DNA of 64,000 nt, from positions 23,906 through 87,905 of the forward strand of contig JAEZCE010000021.1 of NCBI GenBank assembly GCA_023429995.1, read 5' to 3'. Every line of letters begins with the position of its first letter. The first letter of the stretch is position 1. Of this stretch, positions 1 to 8,539 are shown piece by piece. The notes beneath the pieces were generated by a model. The model saw nothing but the letters and a program-made list of their open reading frames with translations. It was not told where the DNA came from and searched no databases. Source of the DNA: Bacillota bacterium (GTDB lineage: Bacteria; Bacillota; UBA4882; UBA8346). Made by a program: the position numbers and the translations under genes.

Positions 1-1721
1 ACATCGCCGCTGTGGACCGGGCTGCTGAAGCTTTGGAAGAAATCAAATACCCGGCATCATGGGCTACCGCAACCACCGGCGCCGTGATTCCGGAAGAAGA
101 CGTTCCCGAGTATGTGAAGAATGTCATTAAGCCCATCCTTCGTCAGGAAGGCGACAAACTCCCGGTCAGCGCATTATCTCCGGATGGAACCGTGCCGGTT
201 GGGACCACCAAGTTTGAAAAACGCGGTATCGCCATTAATGTCCCGGTATGGAATCCGGAAACCTGTATCCAATGTAATCAATGTTCCTTTGTCTGCCCCC
301 ATGCCGCTATCCAACCGTATCTGATCAAATCGGATGCGATGGGCAAGGCTCCGGCGGGATTTAAGACCAAAACCGCCACGGGTAAAGAATTTGCCGGATA
401 TGAATTTAGAATGCAGGTATCGCCGCTGGATTGTTCAGGTTGCGGCAACTGCGCCGACATTTGCCCGGCCAAGGAAAAACCGTTACAAATGATAAAACTG
501 GAAGAAGTGGCTGAGAAAGAGTCCGAATACTACACCTTCTCAATGGCTCAACCCATTCCGGATATCGACATTAATGCGGAAACCGTAAAAGGCAGCCAGT
601 TTAAGAGACCGTTGTTTGAATTCTCCGGCGCCTGCGCTGGTTGCGGTGAAACCCCTTATGTCAAATTAATCACCCAGCTCTTTGGAGATCGGATGATGAT
701 CGCCAATGCTACGGGATGTTCCTCCATTTATGGGGGAAGCGCGCCGACCAATCCTTATACCACCAATGAAAAAGGCCATGGTCCGGCTTGGGCGAACTCC
801 CTCTTTGAGGATAACGCTGAATTCGGTTATGGTATGAATTTGGCAATGACCCAGCGCCGCAAGAAATTGGCTGAATTGGTTGAACAAGCCAAAGCCAGTG
901 TATCGGGAGATATGGCCACCGCTTTCGGTGAATGGCTGGAAGGTAAAGATGACGCAGTGCTTTCTCAGAAAGCCGGCGATAAAATCAAAGCCCTTATCGA
1001 CAAGGAAGCCGCCAAGGCCAGCGGGGATGCCAAAGCGGTTCTAGCTGAGATTGCCGGTATGAAAGACCTCTATACCAAGAAGTCCATCTGGATCTTCGGT
1101 GGTGACGGTTGGGCTTATGATATCGGTTACGGCGGGTTGGACCATGTATTGGCCTCCGGTGAGGATGTCAACGTGTTGGTGATGGATACCGAGGTTTATT
1201 CCAATACCGGCGGTCAGTCCTCCAAATCCACTCCGACCGGCGCTATTGCCAAATTCGCAGCAGCCGGTAAGAATGTGAAAAAGAAAGATCTCGGCATGAT
1301 GGCAATGGCTTACGGATATGTTTATGTAGCATCCGTTAGCATGGGCGCCAATAAGAACCAGCTTTTAAAAGCGGTGCTGGAAGCGGAACGCTACAAAGGG
1401 CCGTCCTTGATTATTGCTTATGCTCCTTGCATCAACCATGGTATTAATATGAGCCATAGCCAAAATGAAGCCAAGGCCGCTGTGGAAGCTGGTTACTGGC
1501 CATTATACCGTTACAACCCTGATTTGGCGCTGGAGAACAAGAATCCGTTTGCCCTTGAGTCCAAAGAGCCGACCGGTAATTTCCGCGACTTCATCATGGG
1601 CGAAGTCCGTTACGCCACTTTGAAGAAGCAGTTCCCGGATACTGCTGAAGCCCTTTACACCCGGGCGGAAGAAGACGCCAAGGCCAGAAATGAGAAGTAT
1701 AAGAGACTGGCAGCGAATTAA
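1..1721 (+). CDS. nifJ: Pyruvate:ferredoxin (flavodoxin) oxidoreductase, C-terminal part (cut by window start)
   Basis: This enzyme oxidises pyruvate with CoA to acetyl-CoA and CO2 and passes electrons to ferredoxin in the cytoplasm. The reading frame is open to the left edge, so only about the last 573 residues of a protein usually near 1170-1200 are present. Two 4Fe-4S motifs are visible (CIQCNQCSFVCP and CSGCGNCADICP), followed by the TPP domain with CAGCGETPY, the GDGWAYDIGYGG diphosphate/Mg motif and EVYSNTGGQSSK. The order matches ferredoxin domain V followed by domain VI of single-chain PFOR. A strong terminator follows at 1784. The product is secure; the 5' end lies outside the window. 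Confidence 0.96.
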   Translation, partial: IAAVDRAAEALEEIKYPASWATATTGAVIPEEDVPEYVKNVIKPILRQEGDKLPVSALSPDGTVPVGTTKFEKRGIAINVPVWNPETCIQCNQCSFVCPHAAIQPYLIKSDAMGKAPAGFKTKTATGKEFAGYEFRMQVSPLDCSGCGNCADICPAKEKPLQMIKLEEVAEKESEYYTFSMAQPIPDIDINAETVKGSQFKRPLFEFSGACAGCGETPYVKLITQLFGDRMMIANATGCSSIYGGSAPTNPYTTNEKGHGPAWANSLFEDNAEFGYGMNLAMTQRRKKLAELVEQAKASVSGDMATAFGEWLEGKDDAVLSQKAGDKIKALIDKEAAKASGDAKAVLAEIAGMKDLYTKKSIWIFGGDGWAYDIGYGGLDHVLASGEDVNVLVMDTEVYSNTGGQSSKSTPTGAIAKFAAAGKNVKKKDLGMMAMAYGYVYVASVSMGANKNQLLKAVLEAERYKGPSLIIAYAPCINHGINMSHSQNEAKAAVEAGYWPLYRYNPDLALENKNPFALESKEPTGNFRDFIMGEVRYATLKKQFPDTAEALYTRAEEDAKARNEKYKRLAAN

Positions 1722-1783
1722 TTTACGGGTAAATTAATTTACGGTAAATTAGAGAATTAGAGAGATAAAATCGAAAGATCGAG

Positions 1784-1818
1784 AAAACAAGGCTGACTTG
1801 AAGTTAGCCTTGTTTTTT
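1784..1818 (+). terminator. Rho-independent terminator after nifJ
   Basis: A perfect 11-bp stem (AAAACAAGGCT at 1784-1794 and AGCCTTGTTTT at 1806-1816) with an 11-nt loop runs into T residues. It lies 60 nt after the nifJ stop and faces the convergent gene at 1862-2359. The A-rich 5' arm means it may terminate both strands. Confidence 0.9.
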
Positions 1819-1861
1819 CGATTCACTGATGTTTTTTAAAGAAGTCTTTGAAATCCGGTAC

Positions 1862-2359
1862 TTATTGGACTGGAGCCGGGATGGTATTGTTTGCTGCTTG
1901 CCCCATCCGGTTGAAGGCCCCGTAGGGATGCCTGCCGCGCTTAAAGCGCATTTCATCTTTGCGATTTCGATAGTTTTCGAGGGTTTTTAGTTGTTCGGGT
2001 GTTAATACCGCTTTCGCTTTTTCAGACATTTCCCTGCGCTTTTGCACCAGTTGGATTCGTAGGTCAGTCTCAACCTTGACTTGAGCGTTGATTTTACTTG
2101 AGTCTAAGGGTTGGGCCTTCCATAATTTTTTAAGTTCAAATCGGGTGAGTTCCAGTTTTTGCTTGACCCCTAAAGTGTCTTTTTGGAAATTCTGATGAAT
2201 GACTAAGAGTTTTTGTTGCTGGTCGTCGGTTAGATTGAGAACCCCGGCTAAACGGTTTGGTATTCCTTCCTGAGGGCCCGGGCCGAAGGCGGCGGCAGTC
2301 ATTGTGAGGGTCCCGACTAAAAATAGGGCTAGGATTACACAGGCGATTGCTTTGGTCAT
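1862..2359 (-). CDS. Spy/CpxP-family periplasmic protein (LTXXQ motif)
   Basis: A 165-residue exported protein. Residues 1-24 form a signal peptide (hydrophobic ILALFLVGTLTM core ending in AAA). The mature part is mostly helical and charged and has two LTXXQ motifs, LTDDQ near residue 44 and LTPEQ near residue 119, the hallmark of Spy/CpxP-like chaperones and related metal-resistance proteins. The tail is basic, then Pro/Asn rich. AAGGAG lies a suitable distance before the ATG. These proteins normally act in a periplasm, so the gene supports a diderm cell. It is convergent with nifJ. A precise role (folding stress or metal) cannot be read from sequence. Confidence 0.8.
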   Translation of the reverse strand: MTKAIACVILALFLVGTLTMTAAAFGPGPQEGIPNRLAGVLNLTDDQQQKLLVIHQNFQKDTLGVKQKLELTRFELKKLWKAQPLDSSKINAQVKVETDLRIQLVQKRREMSEKAKAVLTPEQLKTLENYRNRKDEMRFKRGRHPYGAFNRMGQAANNTIPAPVQ

Positions 2360-2552
2360 TGGAAACAGCTCCTTTTCGAAAATATTTTGATTTTATAGGG
2401 ATATCATACCGTTTATTTATTGAGCAATCATGGAGAAGATGTAGACAAATCGTGGAGATTTTAGAGAGTATCAACATGGCGTTTATCAGGAACAATGCTT
2501 CAAAAATTTCCTAGACGCATTCATATCGGCATCCCGAGTTATCGGGATAAAA

Positions 2553-2584
2553 TCGACACCTTTTTTTAGAAAAAATGTGATAAT
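2553..2584 (+). promoter_or_regulatory. Extended -10 promoter with palindromic spacer (copy A)
   Basis: TGTGATAAT at 2576-2584 is a good extended -10 element. A TCGACA block at 2553-2558 is 20 nt away, too far for a normal -35. The spacer is a near-palindrome (ACACC, seven T, AG, six A, TGTG), which could be an operator. The whole block recurs almost unchanged at 63701-63732, which is the main reason to believe it is functional. Confidence 0.6.
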
Positions 2585-2590
2585 ATAGTA

Positions 2591-2712
2591 ATGGAGAATG
2601 GGATTCATTGAACTGCTTGAGAACATCAGCAGTAATTCCGAATCGGTGGGGATACATATTTTTCCAAAAGTGCTTTGGCACTCTTCGCGCTCTGAGCATC
2701 AGGGCGCTTTTT
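2591..2712 (+). ncRNA. Candidate small structured transcript ending in a terminator (locus A)
   Basis: There is no convincing protein between the promoter ending at 2584 and the terminator at 2687-2712. The predicted RNA of about 120 nt contains a nested stem (GATTC with GAATC enclosing CTGC with GCAG), then a hairpin AGTGC/GCACT at 2669-2682, then a 9-bp terminator stem GCGCTCTGA/TCAGGGCGC with a 3-nt loop and five T. It may be a small RNA or a leader whose downstream gene was lost. The promoter is duplicated at 63701 but drives a different RNA. The transcript itself is inferred. Confidence 0.45.
2687..2712 (+). terminator. Terminator of locus A transcript
   Basis: The stem GCGCTCTGA (2687-2695) pairs with TCAGGGCGC (2699-2707) including one G-U pair, with a 3-nt GCA loop and a TTTTT tail. 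Confidence 0.75.
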
Positions 2713-2757
2713 CATAAGTTTTTTGACCCTCTGGTTTTTGAGTTTCAAAAATGGACA

Positions 2758-2801
2758 GGATTCACAGGATAAAAACTGGTCTTAAAAAATCCTGTGAATC
2801 C
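2758..2801. repeat. Inverted repeat, 13-bp perfect arms
   Basis: GGATTCACAGGAT at 2758-2770 is exactly complementary to ATCCTGTGAATCC at 2789-2801. Related AATCCTG and AAATCC words follow to 2820. It looks like a dispersed palindromic element. Together with locus A it fills the gene-free stretch 2360-2898; nothing else is recognisable there. Confidence 0.75.
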
Positions 2802-2898
2802 ATAAAATCCTATTAATCCTGTTTGCGTTCATAATCTAGCATCTAAAAATATTATGTATGTTTATTATTTATTGCGGATTATCTTAAAGTGTTGTATC

Positions 2899-3381
2899 TT
2901 AAAAATGTACCCCAAACGCAATTTTAAAGGGAGAATCCAGTGTCAGATTCGGTTCGTTCGAAAGTATGTAGATGATTTCTCCGTCAAGACTCAGGTGCTT
3001 GTTGATATTAAAAGCAATGCCGAAACCGGCAGCGGTACCGTCAATATTCTCATAATCATCAACATAATAACCTCGAATGGTTTCAACGGCGACGGTCCCT
3101 CTGTAATAACCAAGGTGAGGCCTTATTTTTTGGTCCCTGTCCGTAAAATAAATCCGGGCTCCTACGACCCAGGTAAACCCGGCCTCGGTAACTCCAGTTC
3201 CGGCCAATAGGGAAAAGTAATCAGAAGGCATGATTTCAATATTACCACCGAAGGCTCCATAAGGAATACCTACGCCGGGACCGGCCTTTACGGTAGTTGT
3301 TGTATCAGCGGCGCCCTGGGCGGCGCCTGCCGATAATAAAATCAATAATATCAAAATAAGCGTTACATTGAGTTTTTTCAT
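2899..3381 (-). CDS. Small outer-membrane beta-barrel protein
   Basis: A 160-residue protein with a clear signal peptide (residues 1-24, cleavage near AAQGAA). The rest alternates aromatic and polar residues as in amphipathic strands (SLLAGTGVTEAGFTWVVGARIYF, IAFNINKHLSLDGEIIYIL and so on) and ends in FKIAFGVHF, a terminal-Phe signature like the beta-signal read by BamA. The size suggests an 8-stranded barrel of the OmpA/OprF-like or OmpW-like kind. AAGGGG precedes the ATG. No catalytic motif is seen. The gene stands alone and divergent from the amidohydrolase at 3506. The exact family is uncertain; the barrel call is fairly secure. Confidence 0.75.
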   Translation of the reverse strand: MKKLNVTLILILLILLSAGAAQGAADTTTTVKAGPGVGIPYGAFGGNIEIMPSDYFSLLAGTGVTEAGFTWVVGARIYFTDRDQKIRPHLGYYRGTVAVETIRGYYVDDYENIDGTAAGFGIAFNINKHLSLDGEIIYILSNEPNLTLDSPFKIAFGVHF

Positions 3382-3505
3382 AGGAATCCCCTTTTGATTC
3401 AGTAATTGAGCAATATGGATATTCCATGATTTTTTAATAGATCCTTTAAATTTTGATAATTACCGACAACGAGTAAAAGATAAATTCAAAAGGAGACGAT
3501 GGGAA

Positions 3506-4696
3506 ATGCTTGCCATTCAAAATGGCAATTTGGTAACGGTTACCGGGGGGCTGATCGAAAACGGCGCCCTGCTGATTGAGGGTTCAAAAATCATTGCCGC
3601 CGGTCGCAATATTGGAATTCCTAAAAAAGCCGAGATCATCGACGCCGCCGGAAAATGGATTATGCCGGGGATGATCGATGCCCACAGCCATGTGGGCATC
3701 TATGGCGAACCTGCGGTTTGGGCCAATCTGGACATTAATGAAATTACCAATCCCAATACGGCTCAACTCCGGGCCATTGACGCTCTGAACCCCGACGATC
3801 CGGCTTTCGAAGATTTGCGGGCCGCCGGCATCACCGCCGTCTATACCGGCCCCGGCAGCGCCAATATCATCGGCGGCATGGGGATAACCATTAAAACAAC
3901 GGGCAGAACCCCGGAAGAAATGCTCCTTCCCGGCGCCGAGGGAATGAAGTTTGCCCTGGGTGAAAATCCCAAGCGGGTTTATGGCGAACATAAAAAACAT
4001 TTTCCTTCCACCCGGATGGGCAATGCCGCAGTGCTTCGCGAGGCGATGGTGGCGGCTGAAAGTTATTTGCGGAAAATTGCCGAGGCCGAGGCGGAAGCGG
4101 GGAAAGAAGACAAATCCCCGAAAATGCCCGAGCGCGATTTGAAGCTGGAGGCGCTGGGGCGGGTATTGCGGAGGGAAATCAAAGCACGGATTCATTGCCA
4201 TCGTAAGGACGATATCCTGACGGCCATCCGGATCGCCGAAGAGTTCAATTTGGATTATGTGATCGAACATTGTACGGAAGGTTATAAAATCGCCGATGTC
4301 TTGGGAGGCAAAGGGGTCCGGGCTACAGTCGGCCCTTTGCTGATGGGCCGTGAGAAAATGGAAGTCAGCGGGGTCACTTTGAAAAACCCGGGGATTCTGG
4401 CCAGGGCCGGAGTGAAAGTCGCCATTCAGGCGGATGGTTCCTCCGACACCAAGTGGTTGCCGATCCATGCCGGACTGGCGGTAAGGGAAGGAATGGACGA
4501 GACGGAAGCTTTCCGGGCGGTAACGTTAAACCCCGCGGAAATCCTCGGCGTCGCCGATCGGCTTGGCAGCCTGGAAGCGGGAAAGGATGCCGATTTTGCA
4601 ATCTTTTCCGGGCATCCCTTTTTCACCTATACAGTCTGTGAACAGACCTTTATCAACGGAAAACGGGTCTATCAACGGGAGCCCGGTTCCCGCTGA
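3506..4696 (+). CDS. Metal-dependent amidohydrolase, imidazolonepropionase-like
   Basis: A 396-residue cytoplasmic hydrolase of the amidohydrolase superfamily. The small beta-sandwich N-terminus precedes GMIDAHSHVGIYGEP near residue 55, the HxH metal site. Later metal-site motifs are KARIHCHRKDDI near 228, IEHCTEGYK near 250 and the Asp in IQADGSSD near 312. The C-terminus returns to the sandwich (GKDADFAIFSGHP). An AAGGAG box about 10 nt upstream supports the ATG at 3506; the ATG at 3499 is out of frame. The closest relatives I know are uncharacterised imidazolonepropionase-like enzymes; the substrate is unknown, and there are no histidine-degradation genes nearby. Confidence 0.88.
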   Translation: MLAIQNGNLVTVTGGLIENGALLIEGSKIIAAGRNIGIPKKAEIIDAAGKWIMPGMIDAHSHVGIYGEPAVWANLDINEITNPNTAQLRAIDALNPDDPAFEDLRAAGITAVYTGPGSANIIGGMGITIKTTGRTPEEMLLPGAEGMKFALGENPKRVYGEHKKHFPSTRMGNAAVLREAMVAAESYLRKIAEAEAEAGKEDKSPKMPERDLKLEALGRVLRREIKARIHCHRKDDILTAIRIAEEFNLDYVIEHCTEGYKIADVLGGKGVRATVGPLLMGREKMEVSGVTLKNPGILARAGVKVAIQADGSSDTKWLPIHAGLAVREGMDETEAFRAVTLNPAEILGVADRLGSLEAGKDADFAIFSGHPFFTYTVCEQTFINGKRVYQREPGSR

Positions 4697-4755
4697 AAAA
4701 CTGGCAGTTTGAATTCTTCAAGGGTTCGGGTATAATGAAGCAAGGAGGATCTTTC

Positions 4756-5203
4756 ATGGCGGTGAACTTTTTTGTCCATTCCCGATCCGAATCAGATATT
4801 TAAAAATGGACCACCCTTGGGCGGTATGAATTGAACGACGGAATTCTGGTGCAGATGACACCGGCCCCGGGCTGGCAGCATCAAGCCATAGTGCGCCAAT
4901 TGAGCTTTCAGTTTACTGCTTTTCTTCAGGGGAAAACCTGCCAGGTTTTCACCGCCCCCTTTGATGTGCGGATTCCCTATCAGGGGGAAGAAGATCAAGA
5001 TACCACCCATGTATTTTCAAATATGAACAAGCCGAGGCCGGGAATATTGGCTTGTTGAACCGGAAACCAAAATCGTGACCCGGTTTTGCCTGCAGGAAGA
5101 CAGGAAATACGGGAGACCGGAGAATTATACCGAGGAAGATAAAATCGAGGTTACGGTCTTGCCGGGGCTGGTGATCGATTTCCATCCGGTGTTTAACTTT
5201 TAA
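4756..5203 (+). pseudogene. Uma2-family (DUF820) nuclease pseudogene
   Basis: The frame opens with a good AAGGAGG and ATG at 4756, meets an in-frame TAA at 4801, then continues as GRYELNDGILVQMTPAPGW and FTAPFDVRIPYQGEEDQDTT, typical of the Uma2 family of PD-(D/E)XK-like proteins. The next roughly 60 residues, which should hold the catalytic PDL and ExK-type motifs, are missing. After a frameshift the C-terminus resumes as YWLVEPETKIVTRF and ends in VLPGLVIDFHPVFNF with a stop at 5201. One premature stop, one internal deletion and one frame change make it non-functional. Intact relatives are often associated with transposons or toxin-like loci. Confidence 0.85.
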
Positions 5204-5217
5204 ACAAGGAGCATTCC

Positions 5218-5613
5218 ATGTCTTCTGTTTCTGTTCAAGAATTAATTGCTGCAGACCGCTTTTGTAATTTTATCGGAGTTGAGATGGTGGACATCGGCCA
5301 GGGATGGGCCCGGGCCAAGCTGGAAATCACCGCTAACCATTTGAACGGCGCGGGTGTGGTCCAGGGCGGAGCCATATTTACTTTGGCGGATTTAGCCGTT
5401 GCTGCTGCGGCCAATTCCCATGGACCGATAGCCCTGGTGGTTAATTCCCATATTTCCTATATCAAAGCGGTTTCCAAAGGAACCCTTTATGCGGAAGCCT
5501 GCCAGGAATCAGATGGAGCCAAATTGGGGACCTATGCGGTGAAAGTTACCAATGAAGCGGGCGAACTGATTGCCGGTATTCAAAGTATGGTATACCGGAA
5601 AAAAGAGAGCTGA
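5218..5613 (+). CDS. PaaI-like hotdog thioesterase
   Basis: A 131-residue single hotdog-fold protein. NHLNGAGVVQGGAIFTLADLA around residues 40-60 is the PaaI-type active-site loop (G-G-x-x-x-x-L-A-D), with Asp as the probable catalytic residue. Such enzymes hydrolyse acyl-CoA thioesters in the cytoplasm, often aromatic or short-chain acyl-CoA. AAGGAG lies 7 nt before the ATG. It precedes a HAD phosphatase and uvrC with gaps of 27 and 18 nt, so the three may be co-transcribed. The acyl substrate cannot be determined; no phenylacetate pathway genes are near. Confidence 0.88.
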   Translation: MSSVSVQELIAADRFCNFIGVEMVDIGQGWARAKLEITANHLNGAGVVQGGAIFTLADLAVAAAANSHGPIALVVNSHISYIKAVSKGTLYAEACQESDGAKLGTYAVKVTNEAGELIAGIQSMVYRKKES

Positions 5614-5640
5614 CAACATTGATATTTAAAGGAGAGCATC

Positions 5641-6309
5641 ATGATTAAGGCGGTTATCTTTGATTTTGACGGTTTGATTGTTGACACCGAAACCCCCTGG
5701 TTTGAAGTCTATTCCCAAATCTACCGGGAACATGGAACGGAGCTTCCCTTGCAAGAATGGGCGCGCAGTATCGGGGCCAGTGATAAAGATTTTGACCCCT
5801 GCGGATATTTGGAATCCCTGTTGCAGTGTTCAATTGACCGGGCGGCCATTCAAAACCTCTCTTCGGAAAGGCATACTCAAATCATGGAAGGGAGAAAGCT
5901 GTTGCCCGGAGTTGCCGACTATTTACGGCAAGCCCATGAAATGGGGATGAAAGTTGCTCTGGCCTCCAGCTCCGGCAGGGAATGGGTTGAGAAATATTTG
6001 AAACGTTTTAAACTTTTACCCCTTTTTGACGTTCTTTTTACCCGTGAAGATGTCCGGGAGGTGAAACCGAACCCGGAATTGTATCAAAAGGCCATCGATC
6101 ATTTCGGTATCCCCGGTGATGAGGCCGTCGCTTTTGAAGATTCACCCAATGGGCTAACGGCGGCCAGGGGGGCCGGTTTGTATTGTGTGGCGGTGCCCAA
6201 TGAGATTACTTCCCAGTTGCATTTCGGGCCGGGAAGTTACGATATCCGAATCGGTTCCATGGCAGATCAAACATTAAAGGAAATCATCGACACCCTGGAT
6301 AGGTTATAA
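5641..6309 (+). CDS. HAD-superfamily hydrolase, beta-phosphoglucomutase-like (subfamily IA)
   Basis: 222 residues. Motif I is FDFDGLIVDTE at residues 7-17 with the nucleophile Asp. Motif II is ALASSS near 102, the Lys of motif III lies in VREVKPNPELY near 140, and motif IV is AFEDSPNGLTAA near 164. The helical cap between motifs I and II is the beta-PGM/YcjU/phosphatase type. It probably dephosphorylates a sugar phosphate or similar small metabolite. AAAGGAG precedes the ATG. It lies between the thioesterase and uvrC. A mutase role is possible but there are no maltose phosphorylase genes in the window. Confidence 0.88.
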   Translation: MIKAVIFDFDGLIVDTETPWFEVYSQIYREHGTELPLQEWARSIGASDKDFDPCGYLESLLQCSIDRAAIQNLSSERHTQIMEGRKLLPGVADYLRQAHEMGMKVALASSSGREWVEKYLKRFKLLPLFDVLFTREDVREVKPNPELYQKAIDHFGIPGDEAVAFEDSPNGLTAARGAGLYCVAVPNEITSQLHFGPGSYDIRIGSMADQTLKEIIDTLDRL

Positions 6310-6327
6310 GAACATGGGGGAACAATT

Positions 6328-8169
6328 GTGGTAACAGCGGAAGATTTAAAGATATTGCCCGATAGGCCGGGCGTATATCTGATGAAAGATATCAACGGCA
6401 AAATCATTTATGTGGGGAAAGCCGTTTCTCTTAAAAACCGGGTCCGTTCTTATTTCCAGTCTTCCCGCAATCTGAGCCCGAAAACGCAATCCATGGTGAA
6501 ACAAGTGGACCGGCTGGAGTATATTACCGTTAATACGGAAGTGGAAGCCCTGGCCCTGGAGTGTAACTTCATCAAGGAGGAACGGCCCAAGTACAATATC
6601 CGGCTGCGGGACGACAAACAATACCCATGGGTTAAAATAACCTGGAAGGAAGATTTTCCCCAGGTCTATATTACCCGGAAGGTGAAACGGGATGGCAGCC
6701 GGTATTACGGCCCTTACACCGAAGTGACTGCCATCCGGGAAACTTTGCGGCTTTTACGGCGGATTTTCCCGCTGCGCGGCTGCAGGCTGGACTTGGAAAA
6801 AGAGAAGCCGGAGCGCCCCTGCTTGAATTATCACATTAAGCGTTGTTTGGCGCCTTGTCACGGCGGTATCACCAAAGAGGCTTACCGGGACATGATCGGC
6901 CAATTGTCTTTATTTCTCGAAGGCCGCCAGGCTGAACTTGCCGACAAATTGCGGCAGGAAATGAATGAGGCCGCCAAAGCCATGGAATATGAGCGGGCGG
7001 CGCAGATTAGAGACCAGATTCAAGCGATTGAGCGGGTGTTGGAAAAACAAAAAGTCGTCTCCACCGATCATGACGATAGCGATATTTTCGGTATTTTTCA
7101 GGATAACCAGGGTACCTTGATTCAAACCTTTCAAGTGCGGGAAGGGAAAATGGTGGGCCGGGAATATTTTCAACTGACCGAAGGGCTGGAAACCGACCCT
7201 GTCGAGGTGCTGGAGGCCTTTTTGGCCCAATACTACGACGGCTCGGGGTTTGTTCCCAAAGAAGTTTTGCTGCCGCTGGCTCTAACCAATACCGAGGCGG
7301 TGGCTCAGTGGCTGTCGGGATTGCGGGGCTCCAATGTGGAGGTCAAAGTGCCGCAACGGGGCGAAAAAGTTCAATTGGTTAAAATGGCCAACGATAACGC
7401 CCAAATCCTCCTGGAACAGGAGCGCAACCGGGAAAAGCAGGATCAAAACAAAATCATTGAAACCTTAAACGAACTCCAGGGGCACCTGGGGATGGAAAAA
7501 ACCCCTTACCGGATCGAGGGCTTCGATATCTCCAATACCCAAGGCCAGCTAGCCGTGGCTTCGATGGTGGTATTTGAGAATGGGGTTCCCAAGGGCAGCG
7601 ATTACCGGCGTTTTAAAATCCGGACCATTGAAGGGCCCAATGATTTCGCCATGATGCAGGAAGCGGTACGGCGGAGGTTTCTAAAGGGATTGGAAGAAAG
7701 GCAAAATGTCCAGACCGAAAACGCCCGGTTTGCCAAGTTTCCTGATTTGTTGCTGATCGACGGCGGCAAGGGGCAACTTTCCTCGGTCATGGAGGTGCTG
7801 ACGGAATTGGGGCTGACCCATATTCCCACTATTGGCCTAGCCAAGCAGGAGGAAGAAATCTTCATGCCGGACCGGGAGGAATCGATCCGGTTGCCCCGGC
7901 GATCCGACGCTTTGCGTCTGTTACAGCGGGTGCGGGATGAGGCCCACCGTTTTGCCATTACCTATCATAAAAGCCTGCGCGATAAAAAGACCGTGCACTC
8001 CGACTTGGATCAGGTGATCGGAATCGGTCCCAAGCGAAAACAATTACTTTTGAAGCATTTCGGTTCCATGAAGCGGATCCGCGAGGCCACTTTGCAAGAG
8101 TTGGCCCAGGCCCCCGGAATGAGTATCAAAATCGCCGAGAGCATCAAGGAACAATTGGAACAGATCTGA
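6328..8169 (+). CDS. uvrC: Excinuclease ABC subunit C
   Basis: Nucleotide excision repair nuclease that makes both incisions around a UvrB-marked lesion. 613 residues, the usual length. The GIY-YIG domain (PGVYLMKDINGKIIYVGKA from about residue 14) makes the 3' cut. A UVR helical hairpin lies near 205-240 (MNEAAKAMEYERAAQIRDQI), the RNase H-like domain carries GFDISNTQG near 397 and LLIDGGKGQL near 473, and the helix-hairpin-helix pair ends the protein (IGPKRKQLLLKHFGS). A cluster of Cys (CRLDLEKEKPERPC...C..APC) near 150-175 is the known Fe-S-type element. GTG start with GGGGGA upstream. Confidence 0.98.
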   Translation: MVTAEDLKILPDRPGVYLMKDINGKIIYVGKAVSLKNRVRSYFQSSRNLSPKTQSMVKQVDRLEYITVNTEVEALALECNFIKEERPKYNIRLRDDKQYPWVKITWKEDFPQVYITRKVKRDGSRYYGPYTEVTAIRETLRLLRRIFPLRGCRLDLEKEKPERPCLNYHIKRCLAPCHGGITKEAYRDMIGQLSLFLEGRQAELADKLRQEMNEAAKAMEYERAAQIRDQIQAIERVLEKQKVVSTDHDDSDIFGIFQDNQGTLIQTFQVREGKMVGREYFQLTEGLETDPVEVLEAFLAQYYDGSGFVPKEVLLPLALTNTEAVAQWLSGLRGSNVEVKVPQRGEKVQLVKMANDNAQILLEQERNREKQDQNKIIETLNELQGHLGMEKTPYRIEGFDISNTQGQLAVASMVVFENGVPKGSDYRRFKIRTIEGPNDFAMMQEAVRRRFLKGLEERQNVQTENARFAKFPDLLLIDGGKGQLSSVMEVLTELGLTHIPTIGLAKQEEEIFMPDREESIRLPRRSDALRLLQRVRDEAHRFAITYHKSLRDKKTVHSDLDQVIGIGPKRKQLLLKHFGSMKRIREATLQELAQAPGMSIKIAESIKEQLEQI

Positions 8170-8208
8170 TTAAAGTGAGGTTCTCAAGTACGGGGTCGAT
8201 TGAAAAAC

Positions 8209-8466
8209 AATATCTCCCGCAGAGGCGCGGAGGCGCAGAGTTTAAAAACAAAGTTATTAGGAAATTATGTTTAGTTATGTTTTAAGGAAAGGTTGATTTA
8301 TCATACCTTTTTAGTTTCAAATTTGGGCTAACCTCCACTTGCTCACGGGGCATTCTTCATTTGCTTTTGAATACTAAAACATTGCCAACGACAAAATCAA
8401 TATATTTAAGTTAATGTTTTTTTCTGCGTCCGCAGCACCAAAAGGTGCTGACGCCTGCGGGAGAAT
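8209..8466. repeat. Gene-free stretch with imperfect inverted repeat
   Basis: No gene is visible between uvrC and 8540. ATCTCCCGCAGAGGCGCGG near 8210 and its inverted counterpart CCTGCGGGAGA near 8453 frame about 250 bp. Inside the right part CAGCACC and GGTGCTG form a hairpin. The words resemble dispersed debris such as the palindrome at 17817-17864. It may be a degraded non-coding mobile element; no target duplication is evident. Confidence 0.4.
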
Positions 8467-8539
8467 AAAAAATAGACTTTAAGATCACCTATTATCGAAA
8501 ATAGAGCTTTATTACTGGATTCATTTTGGGAGGGTTATC

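Noticed and set aside
2591..2712. Fluoride, THF or SAM riboswitch
   Set aside because: Some words look familiar but pseudoknot and core residues do not line up, and no gene follows on the plus strand.
2854..3210. 118-codon plus-strand frame
   Set aside because: Overlaps the minus-strand barrel gene, which has signal peptide and ribosome binding site.
3584..4468. Long minus-strand frame opposite the amidohydrolase
   Set aside because: Shadow of a well supported gene; no ribosome binding site or family.
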